From positions 186,001 to 250,000 of the forward strand of contig JASBTQ010000032.1 in assembly GCA_030148335.1 (NCBI GenBank): DNA of 64,000 bases, given 5' to 3'. Position 1 is the stretch's first letter, and every line of letters starts with the position of its first letter. The notes under the pieces are model-generated. The model was not told where the DNA came from and made no database searches. It was given only the letters and a program-made list of their open reading frames with translations. This document shows positions 47,971-57,487 of the stretch, one piece after another. A program made the translations under genes and the position numbers. Origin of the DNA: Allomuricauda sp. (GTDB taxonomy: Bacteria > Bacteroidota > Bacteroidia > Flavobacteriales > Flavobacteriaceae).

Positions 47971-49568
47971 CCTTTGCTCGGCACAAATTCACCCTTTTTG
48001 GGTTTCAACTTAAAAAAAGCGATCCAAAGCGTGGTCAGGCCAAGGAACAACCAGAGTAGGTCCACCAAGAGTATATGGTACTGATCGTTGGAAATGGAGG
48101 ACCATATCCAATTCCCAGAAGCCACACCGTTGGCAATGGGTATCAAAAGCCCCAGCATACCACCTGTGATCAAAGTCCATTTGTTGGTAAAGGCAATGTT
48201 CTTTTTGAAGATAAAAAAGAGGGAGGCCACCAACCAGATAGGGAAATAGGTACGGTACATGAAGGCCATGTCCACATGACTGGCAAACTTCACAATGATA
48301 AATTCCAGGGCGGTCACGGGGTACATGGAAAGGCAGATCGCCATATAGATGTTGGCCACTTGATGGTTGAACTTTCGTCGTTTTTCAGGGATGTTCTTTT
48401 TGTCCCGTGCCACCAACCAGATCATGATCCCGGATAGGATCACAAAGCAGGAAACCAATCCAAGCACAAAGGATATGACCCGTAAACCATAGCCTCCATA
48501 ATCGCCAAAGTGCAAACGGAACATCATGTTCTTGACGCCGTCCAGATAAGAATCGTTGGTCAGGGGCACCTTTTCTTCCACTATGGAACCATCTGCAACT
48601 TTGTATATCCGATGGCCCAGACCATTCAATTTGGTGCCACGGCCCAAATACCCACTGATGGCAGCATGCATGTTTTGGTCTCCATAGTTGAAGATGTGGG
48701 CCTCCGTGACCCTAAAATCGGGCCATTCCTCCTTAAGGTCCGCAACAAGGGGGTCTATGCTGATGGGTCCTTCAAGCTTTTCGTTGTAAAAAGCATATTC
48801 GGGATGGTTGTACTCCAAATCTTCATACAGTTTATTCTGGTCACCATCGTAAAATCCCATTACCACAGGAAGTATCAAGATGCCTTTCAATAGGAAGAAG
48901 GCTCCTGTAACGGCATATACAAACTGAAAAGGAAAACCTATCACGCCAAGTGCCGTGTGGGCATCTGTCCAAATTGTCTTGATCTTCGCCCATGGCCTAA
49001 ACGTATAAAAATTGGAAATGATCTTGTCCCAATGCACCAAAATCCCCGTGATGATGGCGAAAAGGAAAAAGAAGGCCACAAAACCGGACAAATATCTACC
49101 ATAAGGGTAGGGAATTTGGTCCAGAAAGTGCAGGCGATAGAGAAATTCGCCCAAGTGGTACGAACCGCGGTAATCCCCGGTGCTCTTATCTTCCGTGTCC
49201 ACGTAGAAGAACACACGTGCCTTGTCCTCCTCTTTGGCCAGGGAATCCTTTGAGGCGGTCAGGCTGACGGATATGTTCCGTTCGTTGAAATAGTGGTAGA
49301 GCTCCACATCCCTGCCATACAGGTTGTGGTCTTTGGAAAGGTCGTTCAAATAGCCATCAACACTACCGGGAATCTCATCGGCCAAGGAAACATTGTGCCC
49401 CCGTTGCCAGTTGGTGATCTCATCCCGGAAAAAGGAAAACGAGCCTGCAAAGAAAATCACATATAGGCCCACACTGATCACGATACCGCTGACCGTGTGC
49501 GTATGGAACAAAATATTATAGATTCGGTTTCCCATAAGGTCAGATGATTGGATGGGTTTGGTTGCCAA
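47967..49568 (-). CDS. PepSY-associated transmembrane protein (iron uptake cassette)
   Basis: A 533-residue inner-membrane protein with an N-terminal helix (HTHTVSGIVISVGLYVIFFAGSFSFFRDE), PepSY_TM core motifs (RLHFLDQIPYPYGRYLSGFVAFFFLFAIITGILVHWDKI, WTDAHTALGVIGFPFQFVYAVTGAFF) and further helices at the C-terminus. Conserved His residues could bind haem. In siderophore loci these proteins are thought to reduce ferric complexes in the periplasm. It is the last gene of the receptor operon and overlaps the previous gene by 29 bases. Confidence 0.88.
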   Translation of the reverse strand: MATKPIQSSDLMGNRIYNILFHTHTVSGIVISVGLYVIFFAGSFSFFRDEITNWQRGHNVSLADEIPGSVDGYLNDLSKDHNLYGRDVELYHYFNERNISVSLTASKDSLAKEEDKARVFFYVDTEDKSTGDYRGSYHLGEFLYRLHFLDQIPYPYGRYLSGFVAFFFLFAIITGILVHWDKIISNFYTFRPWAKIKTIWTDAHTALGVIGFPFQFVYAVTGAFFLLKGILILPVVMGFYDGDQNKLYEDLEYNHPEYAFYNEKLEGPISIDPLVADLKEEWPDFRVTEAHIFNYGDQNMHAAISGYLGRGTKLNGLGHRIYKVADGSIVEEKVPLTNDSYLDGVKNMMFRLHFGDYGGYGLRVISFVLGLVSCFVILSGIMIWLVARDKKNIPEKRRKFNHQVANIYMAICLSMYPVTALEFIIVKFASHVDMAFMYRTYFPIWLVASLFFIFKKNIAFTNKWTLITGGMLGLLIPIANGVASGNWIWSSISNDQYHILLVDLLWLFLGLTTLWIAFFKLKPKKGEFVPSKG

Positions 49569-49839
49569 AGTAAAAAATGACCCCGAGCAAAAGTGAGGTC
49601 AACAAATAAATACCCCAGGTTTTCCAGCCATTTTTCCCCAGAAATCCCACGACCATCAAAATGGCCCATAAAATAAAAGCGGAAAAGGTGCTGGTGATGA
49701 TTACGGTCACATGGTTGAACCAACTGGCCAAGGCCATGTGAAACAGTACGGAGACCATAAGACCACCCAAAATGGCTGCCGTGATCTTGGCAAACCGTTG
49801 CCAAGGCGATGGGGTCAGGTATTTTTTGTTGGCTGGCAT
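49540..49839 (-). CDS. DUF3649-like small membrane protein
   Basis: A 99-residue protein with three hydrophobic segments. The first part WQRFAKITAAILGGLMVSVLFHMAL resembles DUF3649 proteins, which precede PepSY_TM genes in siderophore loci of Proteobacteria. Its 3' end overlaps the PepSY gene, and it starts three bases after the stop of the DUF3325-like gene. The assignment rests on pattern and gene order. Confidence 0.75.
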   Translation of the reverse strand: MPANKKYLTPSPWQRFAKITAAILGGLMVSVLFHMALASWFNHVTVIITSTFSAFILWAILMVVGFLGKNGWKTWGIYLLTSLLLGVIFYFGNQTHPII

Positions 49840-49842
49840 AAA

Positions 49843-50175
49843 CTAGAACAAAACAATTTCGCAGATGATGGATACAACAAGGGCCAAGGTCAGAAACCTA
49901 GGGTTCAGTATTCGCAAAGGGGCCAGTAAGATGACCAGACTGGCAATGGTCATCAGGATGACAAAATAAGTGAACGTCCCGGAAGCCGCGCCCCAATAAA
50001 TACAGCTCAGCCCCAATGAAATGATCAAAAGAGCCAAGCCGGAATATTTGGAGATCTTTGCATGTCCACCAATCCATTTTTCAAGACCGAGATTACCTGC
50101 CATGGCCATCTTTTGGGATGTGCCGTACAAAAGGTAAAAACCTATAAAAATGAGCAATGTGATTGCAGTGGCCAT
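49843..50175 (-). CDS. DUF3325-like small membrane protein
   Basis: A 110-residue protein with about four hydrophobic segments and little else. Size, hydrophobicity and its place between the receptor side and the DUF3649-like/PepSY genes match DUF3325 proteins of siderophore cassettes. The function is unknown; an accessory role in ferric reduction or transport is likely. Confidence 0.7.
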   Translation of the reverse strand: MATAITLLIFIGFYLLYGTSQKMAMAGNLGLEKWIGGHAKISKYSGLALLIISLGLSCIYWGAASGTFTYFVILMTIASLVILLAPLRILNPRFLTLALVVSIICEIVLF

Positions 50176-50188
50176 GTGGGTATCCGTT

Positions 50189-50905
50189 TTATTTTATGCA
50201 ATAGGTGGCACAGTGCCAAATGAACTGGTAATCTTCACCGTTGTAGGTTCCGGGAACCTCTTCCTTGGTCGTGGTCTCCACAATGTATTTGGTCTCCCAA
50301 GGCAAACCAAAAGTAACTTGGCCATTATCATCGGTATAAAGAGTCTTTGACCAAAGGTCGGCCACATAAACCTGAAGCTCGTTTTTGGCCAAAGGTTGTC
50401 CTTTGTACAGGACTTGAAGCTTGATTTCTTCCCCATCGTGGGCCAATTGTTTTACCACAATGCCATCTGGATTGGCTGCCTGGGTATCGGCATCGGTGTT
50501 TCCAACCTGTACCTTGGCTGTGGAGTGGTAATGTGTTTTGAAGATGCCAAAATCATATTGGGTATAATCGATCACATTGATTTCATTGTTGTTGAGAGCT
50601 GCGGTATAGACCCCATCTTGGGAAGGGGTAAAATAGGCCACATAATGGTCTTCCTTGGCTTCGGTGCTGAGTTCTGTTTTGGATCCATCAGGAGCAATGA
50701 GCCATAGCTTGAATTTGGACACCAAGGGAAATGCCTCTCCTTCCACTTGTTCGATCACACCATAGGTGTATTCCCCATAATGGACACGGATTTCATGCTT
50801 TTCGCCCAATTTGCCGCTGCCTTTGGTCTCTAACCAGAGGTAGTGCGCTTGCGCCGTCATGGCTCCAAAAAGACCGATAAATAGGAATAAAATCTTGTTT
50901 TTCAT
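50189..50905 (-). CDS. DUF4198 periplasmic protein
   Basis: A 238-residue protein with a signal peptide ending AMTAQAHYLWLE. The His right after the cleavage site (AHYLWLE) is typical of DUF4198, a metal-uptake associated periplasmic domain. The C-terminal part has an Ig/transthyretin-like repeat (VLYKGQPLAKNELQVYV, TDDNGQVTFGLPWE). It lies between the siderophore receptor and the small membrane proteins, so a role in metal-complex handling is likely. It ends with two Cys and His (WHCATYC), perhaps a metal site. Confidence 0.85.
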   Translation of the reverse strand: MKNKILFLFIGLFGAMTAQAHYLWLETKGSGKLGEKHEIRVHYGEYTYGVIEQVEGEAFPLVSKFKLWLIAPDGSKTELSTEAKEDHYVAYFTPSQDGVYTAALNNNEINVIDYTQYDFGIFKTHYHSTAKVQVGNTDADTQAANPDGIVVKQLAHDGEEIKLQVLYKGQPLAKNELQVYVADLWSKTLYTDDNGQVTFGLPWETKYIVETTTKEEVPGTYNGEDYQFIWHCATYCIK

Positions 50906-50962
50906 GATGTTTATGTTTTAAGGCCCACACTATCGCATGGGCCTTTGGTGAATTTTTACTGA

Positions 50963-53299
50963 TTAAAAGGTGTAGGCCACGGTGATCCTTCCGTTGATGC
51001 CCGGTTCCGATTGCCAGTATAGGTATGAGCCATAGTTGGCCCCGGAGTACAGGTATTCATCCAAAATGTTGTTGATGTTCAATTGTACCCTGAAGTTGCT
51101 GTTCTTCCAGGATAGTGCACCATCCAACCTGAAATAATCGGGCAGATCGGATTGGTTGTCGGCAGCCCATGCCCAAGTGGAACGGTCTACTTGGTATTGG
51201 TAGCCCAATGAAGCACCAAATCCTTTCAAAGATGAGGTTTGGGCAAAATTATAGTTCAGCCACCCATTGGTCACGTGCTTGGCGTGTCCGGCCACCCGCG
51301 TGCCCACCCTGTCAGGATTGGTGTCCTTTGTCACTTCGACCTTGGTGTTCGCATAGTTCAAAACCACATTGAGTTCAGGGGTCACCTGTCCCTGTAGGTC
51401 AAACTCGATACCTTTTGATTGCACCTCGCCCAAATAGATGGAATAGTTGGGGTTTTCAGGGTCTCCGGTCAAAATATTCTCCTTGGTGATCTGGAAGGCA
51501 CCCAATGAAGTCCTCAACCTACCATCAAAGAATGTCTTTTTGATACCTCCCTCGATGTCGTTGGCATCCACAGGATCGTTCAAAGGCTCCAAATCAGCAC
51601 TGATACCTGCCTGTGGCAAGAAGGATTGGTCGTAAAGTCCATAAATGGCCAAGTCGGGCAATATGTCCACACTAAGGCCCACACGGGGTGTGACCACATT
51701 ATCGTGCTCGGTTTTGCCTTGGGTATAAAGATTGGTGTAACGTCCGGCGAGGGTCAGACGAATCTTGTCTTCCAAGAAACCGATTTCATCTTGAAGGTAG
51801 TAGCCTCGGACGGTATTGGCACTATATGGGCGTCCACCATTGCGATATTGTACGTTCACGGATCGGTCAAACTCTGGGATAGCTACCCCATAGACAGGAT
51901 TGTATATATTGAAGGGTGTAGCGGTATCCACGGGAAGGGTGACCGAGAAATCTGCCCAATAAGCCTTTTCACTGAAATCCAAGCCACCTAGGATCTTGTG
52001 GGAAACATTCCCCGTTTGGAAGGCTCCATTGATATACAATTGTGCATATTTGCCCACCGACAATGCATCCCATTGTGATATTGTTCTTACTACATCTCCC
52101 GTATCACTATCCAGTCCTGCAATCCATGCAGAGTTTCCAACTTGATCATATCGCAGATAGGCCAATTGTCCTTCTACGCTCCAGTTATCCGAAAACTCGT
52201 GTTTGGCGTTCAAGAAAAAAGTGACTTCTTGGATATCGGTCTTGGGGTAGTTGGTATCCACAAAATTGAAATCGCGGGGCAGACTGCCATAACCATCTGC
52301 TACCGGGGCAAAAATGTAGGCCGATCCTAAAAAGGATTCCGCATCCTGAAGGTTCATTTCGGCGGTGATGGAGGTCTTGTCGCTAAATTTGTAAGTTAGG
52401 GCAGGGGCGAATCCAAATCGGTCCGTCTGCTCATTGCCACGGTGACTGTCAGTGGTTTGATACATAGCATTGAAGCGATAAAGCAGTTTTCCGTCGCTGG
52501 ATGCTTTTCCACCCACGTCCACGGTGCCGCGGTAAAAGTCAAAACTTCCTGCGGAAAAAGAGGCGTTGGCAATAAACTGCTCTGTCGGTTTTTTGGTGAC
52601 CACATTATAGAAACCACCGGGTTCGCCAGCAGACATCATAAAGCCAGCAGGACCTTTCACGAACTCGATGCGCTCCACGGTGTTCATATCTTCGGCCAAT
52701 GGTCCCCAACTGTCCTGAACGTTCACGCCGTTTCGGAATGCCGGTAGGCGGAAACCACGCATGTTGATCCGGGCAAATTGACCCCAGTGCTCCAGCATGG
52801 TGACCCCACTGACGTTACGGGTAAGTCCATCCATAATGGTCGTGACCTGTTGGTCCTGGAGAAGCTCACTGCTGATCACCTGTATGTTCTGGGGAAGCTT
52901 TACCAGTTCCGTTTTTAGCCTCAAAGAGGTTGAAGGCTGTTTTTCGATATACTTGTTTTGATGCCCCTCAACGATCACTTCGTTGAGTTGTTCCTGTCTT
53001 TCAGACAGCACGACCAAGGGTGCATTTGTGTTGCTATTGGCCCTGACCGTTACTGAAGCGGTCTGAGTAGTGTACCCGATCATGGAAAACGTGAGGGTGT
53101 ACGATCCCGGGGCAAGGTCTTCAATTTGGTAATTTCCCGAGTTGTCGGAGGTTGTTCCAAGACTGGTGTTGGAAAGGGCAATGTTCACATTGGCCAAAGA
53201 ATTGTTTCGTTGGTCGGTCACTTTGCCAGAAATACTGCCGGTTTGGGCAAGCGAAGTGTAGAATGTGACAAAGCCGAGGATGAGTAGTATATTCTTCAT
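50963..53299 (-). CDS. TonB-dependent siderophore receptor
   Basis: A 778-residue receptor with signal peptide (about 1-18), a CarboxypepD_reg-like domain (about 20-105, ISGKVTDQRNNSLANVNIALSN), a TonB-box region (LNEVIVEGH), a plug (about 130-230, LPQNIQVISSELLQDQQ, NMRGFRLPAFRNG, VKGPAGFMMSAGEPGGFYNVVTKKP) and a barrel ending RITVAYTF. The plug motifs match FhuA/FoxA-type siderophore receptors, not SusC. The ATG at 53299 starts the signal; one at 53368 is upstream of the Fur-like site and unlikely. Downstream genes form an iron-uptake operon. Confidence 0.92.
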   Translation of the reverse strand: MKNILLILGFVTFYTSLAQTGSISGKVTDQRNNSLANVNIALSNTSLGTTSDNSGNYQIEDLAPGSYTLTFSMIGYTTQTASVTVRANSNTNAPLVVLSERQEQLNEVIVEGHQNKYIEKQPSTSLRLKTELVKLPQNIQVISSELLQDQQVTTIMDGLTRNVSGVTMLEHWGQFARINMRGFRLPAFRNGVNVQDSWGPLAEDMNTVERIEFVKGPAGFMMSAGEPGGFYNVVTKKPTEQFIANASFSAGSFDFYRGTVDVGGKASSDGKLLYRFNAMYQTTDSHRGNEQTDRFGFAPALTYKFSDKTSITAEMNLQDAESFLGSAYIFAPVADGYGSLPRDFNFVDTNYPKTDIQEVTFFLNAKHEFSDNWSVEGQLAYLRYDQVGNSAWIAGLDSDTGDVVRTISQWDALSVGKYAQLYINGAFQTGNVSHKILGGLDFSEKAYWADFSVTLPVDTATPFNIYNPVYGVAIPEFDRSVNVQYRNGGRPYSANTVRGYYLQDEIGFLEDKIRLTLAGRYTNLYTQGKTEHDNVVTPRVGLSVDILPDLAIYGLYDQSFLPQAGISADLEPLNDPVDANDIEGGIKKTFFDGRLRTSLGAFQITKENILTGDPENPNYSIYLGEVQSKGIEFDLQGQVTPELNVVLNYANTKVEVTKDTNPDRVGTRVAGHAKHVTNGWLNYNFAQTSSLKGFGASLGYQYQVDRSTWAWAADNQSDLPDYFRLDGALSWKNSNFRVQLNINNILDEYLYSGANYGSYLYWQSEPGINGRITVAYTF

Positions 53300-53305
53300 T
53301 TTATT

Positions 53306-53324
53306 ATTTATAATAGGTCTAAAT
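53306..53324. promoter_or_regulatory. Fur-like box 1 before siderophore receptor
   Basis: ATTTATAATAGGTCTAAAT, whose reverse complement matches the box at 53374 in 17 of 19 bases. It lies seven bases from the receptor start codon. Confidence 0.55.
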
Positions 53325-53373
53325 AAATTTTCGATTGCAAATGTAAATCCCAACACTTGTCTGTGCAAAAAAT

Positions 53374-53392
53374 ATTTAGACTAATTATAAAT
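53374..53392. promoter_or_regulatory. Fur-like box 2 before siderophore receptor
   Basis: ATTTAGACTAATTATAAAT, partly palindromic (ATTTA ... TAAAT). It lies 68 bases from box 1 and in inverted orientation, so it may flank the receptor promoter. Confidence 0.55.
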
Positions 53393-53464
53393 AAAATGTG
53401 AAAAATTTTGTAAAACCCTGTTGATTAGGTTTTTGCAATATGGATTTTATTTAAAAATCACCGT

Positions 53465-54283
53465 TTATAGTGAGTTGATGGTAGTTCTGATCGCTGTCAG
53501 ATCGGTCAGTAGTTTTTCCAATAAACTTAGGTCCAACATGTTGGCGCCATCACTTTTGGCATTGGCTGGATCAAAATGGGTTTCCATGAAGAGTCCGTCC
53601 ACACCAGCGGCAATACCTGCCCTGGACATGGTGCCTATCAAAGCGGGTCTTCCACCCGTTACACCCGAAGATTGATTGGGCTGTTGCAAAGAATGGGTCA
53701 CATCCAGAACCACTGGGGCATATTGTTTCATGGTTGGAATACCCCGAAAATCCACGATCATGTCCTGATAACCGAACATGGTACCGCGATCGGTAATGAT
53801 AGCTTGCTCGTTCCCGGTTTCGGTCACTTTGGTCACGGCATGCTTCATGCTTTCCGGGCTCATAAACTGTCCTTTCTTCAAGTTGACGGCCTTTCCAGTT
53901 TCAGCCGCGGCGACCACCAAATCAGTTTGGCGTACCAAAAAAGCAGGAATTTGGAGTACATCCACATATTCGGCGGCCATGGCGGCATCCGAAATTTCAT
54001 GGATGTCGGTAACGGTGGGTACCCCGAAGGTGTCAGAGACTTTTTTGAGGATTTTCAATGCCTTTTCATCACCAATGCCTGTAAACGAATCGATGCGGCT
54101 ACGGTTGGCCTTTTTAAAACTTCCTTTGAACACGTAGGGAATCTGCAACTTGTCCGTAATGGAGACCACCGTTTCGGCAATTCGCATGGCCATATCTTCA
54201 CCTTCAATGGCACAAGGTCCTGCCAAAAGAAAAAAATTGTTGCTGTCCGTATGTTTTATCTGGGGTATTTTGGTGATATCCAT
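53465..54283 (-). CDS. kdsA: 3-deoxy-D-manno-octulosonate 8-phosphate synthase
   Basis: A 272-residue KDO8P synthase. It joins phosphoenolpyruvate and arabinose 5-phosphate to make KDO8P for LPS inner core. Visible motifs: LLAGPCAIE, FKGSFKKANRSR, GVPTVTDIHE, GYQDMIVDFRGIP, DVTHSLQQPN and METHFDP. The KANRS (Asn) is the residue of the metal-independent class. Length is normal. It is divergent from the hypothetical gene at 54359 and downstream in orientation of nothing in the window, so probably single. Confidence 0.96.
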   Translation of the reverse strand: MDITKIPQIKHTDSNNFFLLAGPCAIEGEDMAMRIAETVVSITDKLQIPYVFKGSFKKANRSRIDSFTGIGDEKALKILKKVSDTFGVPTVTDIHEISDAAMAAEYVDVLQIPAFLVRQTDLVVAAAETGKAVNLKKGQFMSPESMKHAVTKVTETGNEQAIITDRGTMFGYQDMIVDFRGIPTMKQYAPVVLDVTHSLQQPNQSSGVTGGRPALIGTMSRAGIAAGVDGLFMETHFDPANAKSDGANMLDLSLLEKLLTDLTAIRTTINSL

Positions 54284-54358
54284 TTCTTAAAGTTTGCACA
54301 AATATACTACATAAGCTTGGTAACCTTTTTAGATTTATTGCCAACAAAACCATCTACC

Positions 54359-54943
54359 ATGTTTCGAAAACTACTCATTTTTTCCATACTGATCATAAGT
54401 TGTTTTGGAGCTTTTGCCCAGTTTCAAGAGCGGGGAAACACCTTTGACCTCGTTAATCTGGAACGTCATCAAGTCCGGTTCGACCTGCTCAGTCCGGGTT
54501 TCAGTTACGAATTGGGATTGTTCAGGAACCAAAGCATCTCTACCGGATTGGGCTTGGCTACGGCCACGTATGAAGAAGGCTATGCATTTGGGTTGACCAT
54601 GAACAACCGATATCGCTATTACCATAATTTCCAGAGACGGATTGACATGGATAAGAATGTTTCCGGGAATTCGGGCAACTACATCGCTGCGGCGCAGGCC
54701 ATTTTCTTTTCCCAACTACGGGTGTCTACCAACATTGAGGGACCGAAGGATTTCAACCTTGGTTTTTATGGGATGGTCTATGGCATCCAAAGGACGTATA
54801 AGAACGGTTTCAATTTCAATGCGGAACTGGGAGCTGGATTCTACAAAGGCGATGGCGTTCCCGATGGGTATGGCCCGTTGATCCATTTTACCTTCGGATG
54901 GGTCGCCACTAAACGAAAATCCCGGGAACCCGTATTCGATTAG
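54359..54943 (+). CDS. Secreted hypothetical protein, tandem paralogue 1
   Basis: A 194-residue protein with a signal peptide (about 1-20, ILIISCFGAFAQ) and a beta-rich mature part of alternating aromatic residues (FDLLSPGFSYELGLF, RYYHNFQRR, SGNSGNYIAA, MVYGIQRTYKNGFNF, GAGFYKGDG), suggesting a small outer-membrane barrel or surface-layer beta protein. The neighbour at 55027 shares the NxRYYHNF, GNSGNYIA and VYGIQR blocks. The function is unknown. Confidence 0.78.
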   Translation: MFRKLLIFSILIISCFGAFAQFQERGNTFDLVNLERHQVRFDLLSPGFSYELGLFRNQSISTGLGLATATYEEGYAFGLTMNNRYRYYHNFQRRIDMDKNVSGNSGNYIAAAQAIFFSQLRVSTNIEGPKDFNLGFYGMVYGIQRTYKNGFNFNAELGAGFYKGDGVPDGYGPLIHFTFGWVATKRKSREPVFD

Positions 54944-55026
54944 TGGTTGATGCTGTCCAATATATCTTTCCCTTTAGATACTATTTTGAAAAAGTAGCTG
55001 TTATAAGATGACCAAATTGACCTACT

Positions 55027-55590
55027 ATGCGCCGTTTGCTTTCTTTGGCGATGCTGTTCTCCGGAATGTTGGGCCATGCCCAATATGGCAAAAACTGTGA
55101 GATACGACAGATCAAACTCAACATCTTCAACCCTGGACTTGAATATGAAATGGGCGTGGGGGTGAACAGCACCTTGGACTTCAGGGTGGCATGGCAGGTG
55201 GCGTTGGAACCTGCACATACCGAACCTCTTGACCCTGAGAACCTGGATTTCTTCCCGGCCATTACGGCCCAGTACCGCTATTACCACAATTTTGATGGAC
55301 GCTACCACCGCAGAAGGTCCATTTATGGAAACTCTGGGAATTATATCGCTCCCACCGCGGCCCTTTTTTCACCGGGCGAACGTACAGTGGAAGGAAAACT
55401 GGTCGATGGAGTACACGGGTATGGGGGTCTAGTTTATGGCATCCAGCGTAGCTATAATTCTGGGCTCAGCTTTTCCATTGATGCCGGTGCGGGCTATTAT
55501 GCGGGCCCATTCAAAGGGGCCATCCATCCCGTGGTGAACCTCAGTATTGGTTTCATCATCAGCGAAAAGCGATGGTGCGTGGGACTTTAA
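55027..55590 (+). CDS. Secreted hypothetical protein, tandem paralogue 2
   Basis: A 187-residue protein with a signal peptide ending GMLGHAQ and the same beta-rich design as the protein at 54359: LNIFNPGLEYEMGVG, QYRYYHNFDGR, YGNSGNYIAP, GLVYGIQRSYNSGLSF, GAGYYAGP. The two genes are 83 bases apart in the same direction and probably arose by duplication. A porin-like fold of eight strands is a guess. Confidence 0.78.
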   Translation: MRRLLSLAMLFSGMLGHAQYGKNCEIRQIKLNIFNPGLEYEMGVGVNSTLDFRVAWQVALEPAHTEPLDPENLDFFPAITAQYRYYHNFDGRYHRRRSIYGNSGNYIAPTAALFSPGERTVEGKLVDGVHGYGGLVYGIQRSYNSGLSFSIDAGAGYYAGPFKGAIHPVVNLSIGFIISEKRWCVGL

Positions 55591-55687
55591 AACTCAAACC
55601 CGCACAAAATCAATAAGATAAAAATAACATTTGGATATGCGGACAAGCCGAAAATAGCAGTATCTTTGCGCGCTTAAAAATTAGGTT

Positions 55688-57487
55688 ATGTCCAAAATCA
55701 AGAATATTGCAATCATTGCCCACGTTGACCACGGTAAGACTACCTTGGTGGATAAAATCATGTACCATTGCCAATTGTTCCGTGACAACGAGAACAAGGG
55801 CGATCTGATATTGGACAACAACGACCTGGAACGGGAACGCGGGATCACCATTGTCTCCAAGAACGTTTCCGTGGTGTACAAGGATACCAAAATAAACATT
55901 ATAGACACCCCCGGGCACGCCGATTTCGGTGGCGAAGTGGAGCGTGTACTCAATATGGCCGATGGGGTCCTGTTGTTGGTGGATGCCTTTGAAGGTCCCA
56001 TGCCGCAGACCCGTTTCGTACTGCAAAAAGCCATCGACCTTGGTCTGAAGCCCTGTGTGGTCATCAACAAGGTGGACAAAGAAAATTGTACGCCCGAGGA
56101 AGTCCACGAAAAAGTGTTCGATCTCATGTTCGAACTTGGGGCAGAGGAGTGGCAGTTGGATTTCCCAACCGTTTATGGTTCCGCAAAGAACAACTGGATG
56201 GGCGAGGATTGGAAAGTGCCTACCCAGAACATCGAACCACTTTTGGACATGGTCATTGCGCATGTGCCAGAGTTCAAACCAGAACAAGGTACCACACAAA
56301 TGTTGATCACTTCTTTGGATTACTCTTCCTTTACGGGCCGTATCGCCATTGGAAGGTTGCAAAGGGGCACACTTAAGGAAGGACAGAACATTTCCTTGGT
56401 AAAAAGGGATGGAAAGATCATCAAGACCAAAGTGAAGGAACTCTTCACATTTGAAGGTCTGGGACGCCAAAAAGTGCAAGAGGTGGTAGCAGGTGATATC
56501 TGTGCCATAGTGGGGATGGAAGGTTTTGAAATCGGCGACACCGTGGCCGATTTTGAAAATCCCGAGCAATTGAAGACCATTGCCATTGACGAGCCTACCA
56601 TGAGCATGCTGTTCACCATCAACGACAGCCCATTTTTTGGAAAGGATGGAAAATTTGTGACTTCAAGGCACATCAAGGAACGTTTGGAAAAAGAACTGGA
56701 AAAGAACTTGGCCCTTAGGGTACAGGAAACCGGTAGTGCCGATAAATTTATGGTCTTTGGCCGTGGGGTATTGCACCTTTCGGTATTGATAGAGACCATG
56801 CGAAGGGAAGGCTATGAGCTGCAAATCGGTCAGCCACAGGTAATCATCAAAGAGATTGATGGTGTAAAATGTGAGCCGGTTGAGCATTTGACGATTGACC
56901 TACCAGAAGAGGTGTCAGGAAAGGCCGTGGAAATGGTATCGATGCGAAAAGGGGAGATGACCAGCATGGAAGCCAAAGGTTCCCGAATGCTGTGTGAGTT
57001 CCTTATCCCGTCCCGAGGCATCATTGGTTTACGTAACCAACTGTTGACCGCAACGGCAGGTGAGGCCATCATGGCGCACCGCTTTTTGGAATACCAACCC
57101 TTGAAAGGGGACATTCCACAGCGATTGAACGGTTCGTTGGTGTCCATGGAAAATGGAACTGCCATTCCTTACTCGATTGACAAGCTTCAAGAAAGGGGCA
57201 AATTCTTTATTGATCCGGGAGAGGATATCTATGAAGGTCAGGTGATCGGGGAAAATTCCCGTGGCGATGATATGACGGTGAACGTGACCAAGACCAAAAA
57301 ACTGTCCAACGTCCGTTCTTCAGGAGCGGATGAAAAGGCAAAGATTGTACCTGCCATCAAGTTTTCCTTGGAAGAGGCACTCGAATATATCCAAAAGGAT
57401 GAATACGTCGAAGTGACCCCAAAACATCTTAGGATCCGAAAAATTTACCTGAAAGAGGTAGATAGAAAGCGAAACAAGGTAGTTTAA
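55688..57487 (+). CDS. typA: Ribosome-associated GTPase TypA/BipA
   Basis: A 599-residue translational GTPase. G motifs are [10 protein letters not shown] (G1), RGITI (G2), DTPGH (G3), NKVD (G4) and SAK (G5 region, YGSAKNNW). Elongation factor-like domains follow, and the C-terminus carries the family segment [16 protein letters not shown]. TypA binds 70S ribosomes under stress and helps ribosome assembly at low temperature. Its last codon overlaps the convergent ROK kinase gene by four bases. Confidence 0.97.
   Translation: MSKIKNIAIIAHVDHGKTTLVDKIMYHCQLFRDNENKGDLILDNNDLERERGITIVSKNVSVVYKDTKINIIDTPGHADFGGEVERVLNMADGVLLLVDAFEGPMPQTRFVLQKAIDLGLKPCVVINKVDKENCTPEEVHEKVFDLMFELGAEEWQLDFPTVYGSAKNNWMGEDWKVPTQNIEPLLDMVIAHVPEFKPEQGTTQMLITSLDYSSFTGRIAIGRLQRGTLKEGQNISLVKRDGKIIKTKVKELFTFEGLGRQKVQEVVAGDICAIVGMEGFEIGDTVADFENPEQLKTIAIDEPTMSMLFTINDSPFFGKDGKFVTSRHIKERLEKELEKNLALRVQETGSADKFMVFGRGVLHLSVLIETMRREGYELQIGQPQVIIKEIDGVKCEPVEHLTIDLPEEVSGKAVEMVSMRKGEMTSMEAKGSRMLCEFLIPSRGIIGLRNQLLTATAGEAIMAHRFLEYQPLKGDIPQRLNGSLVSMENGTAIPYSIDKLQERGKFFIDPGEDIYEGQVIGENSRGDDMTVNVTKTKKLSNVRSSGADEKAKIVPAIKFSLEEALEYIQKDEYVEVTPKHLRIRKIYLKEVDRKRNKVV

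Noticed and set aside
53576-54358. N-terminal part of a long plus-strand frame in front of the hypothetical gene at 54359
   Set aside because: It is antisense to kdsA; the real gene starts with its signal peptide at 54359.
55610-56569. 319-residue minus-strand open frame
   Set aside because: Lies opposite typA, which is unmistakable.
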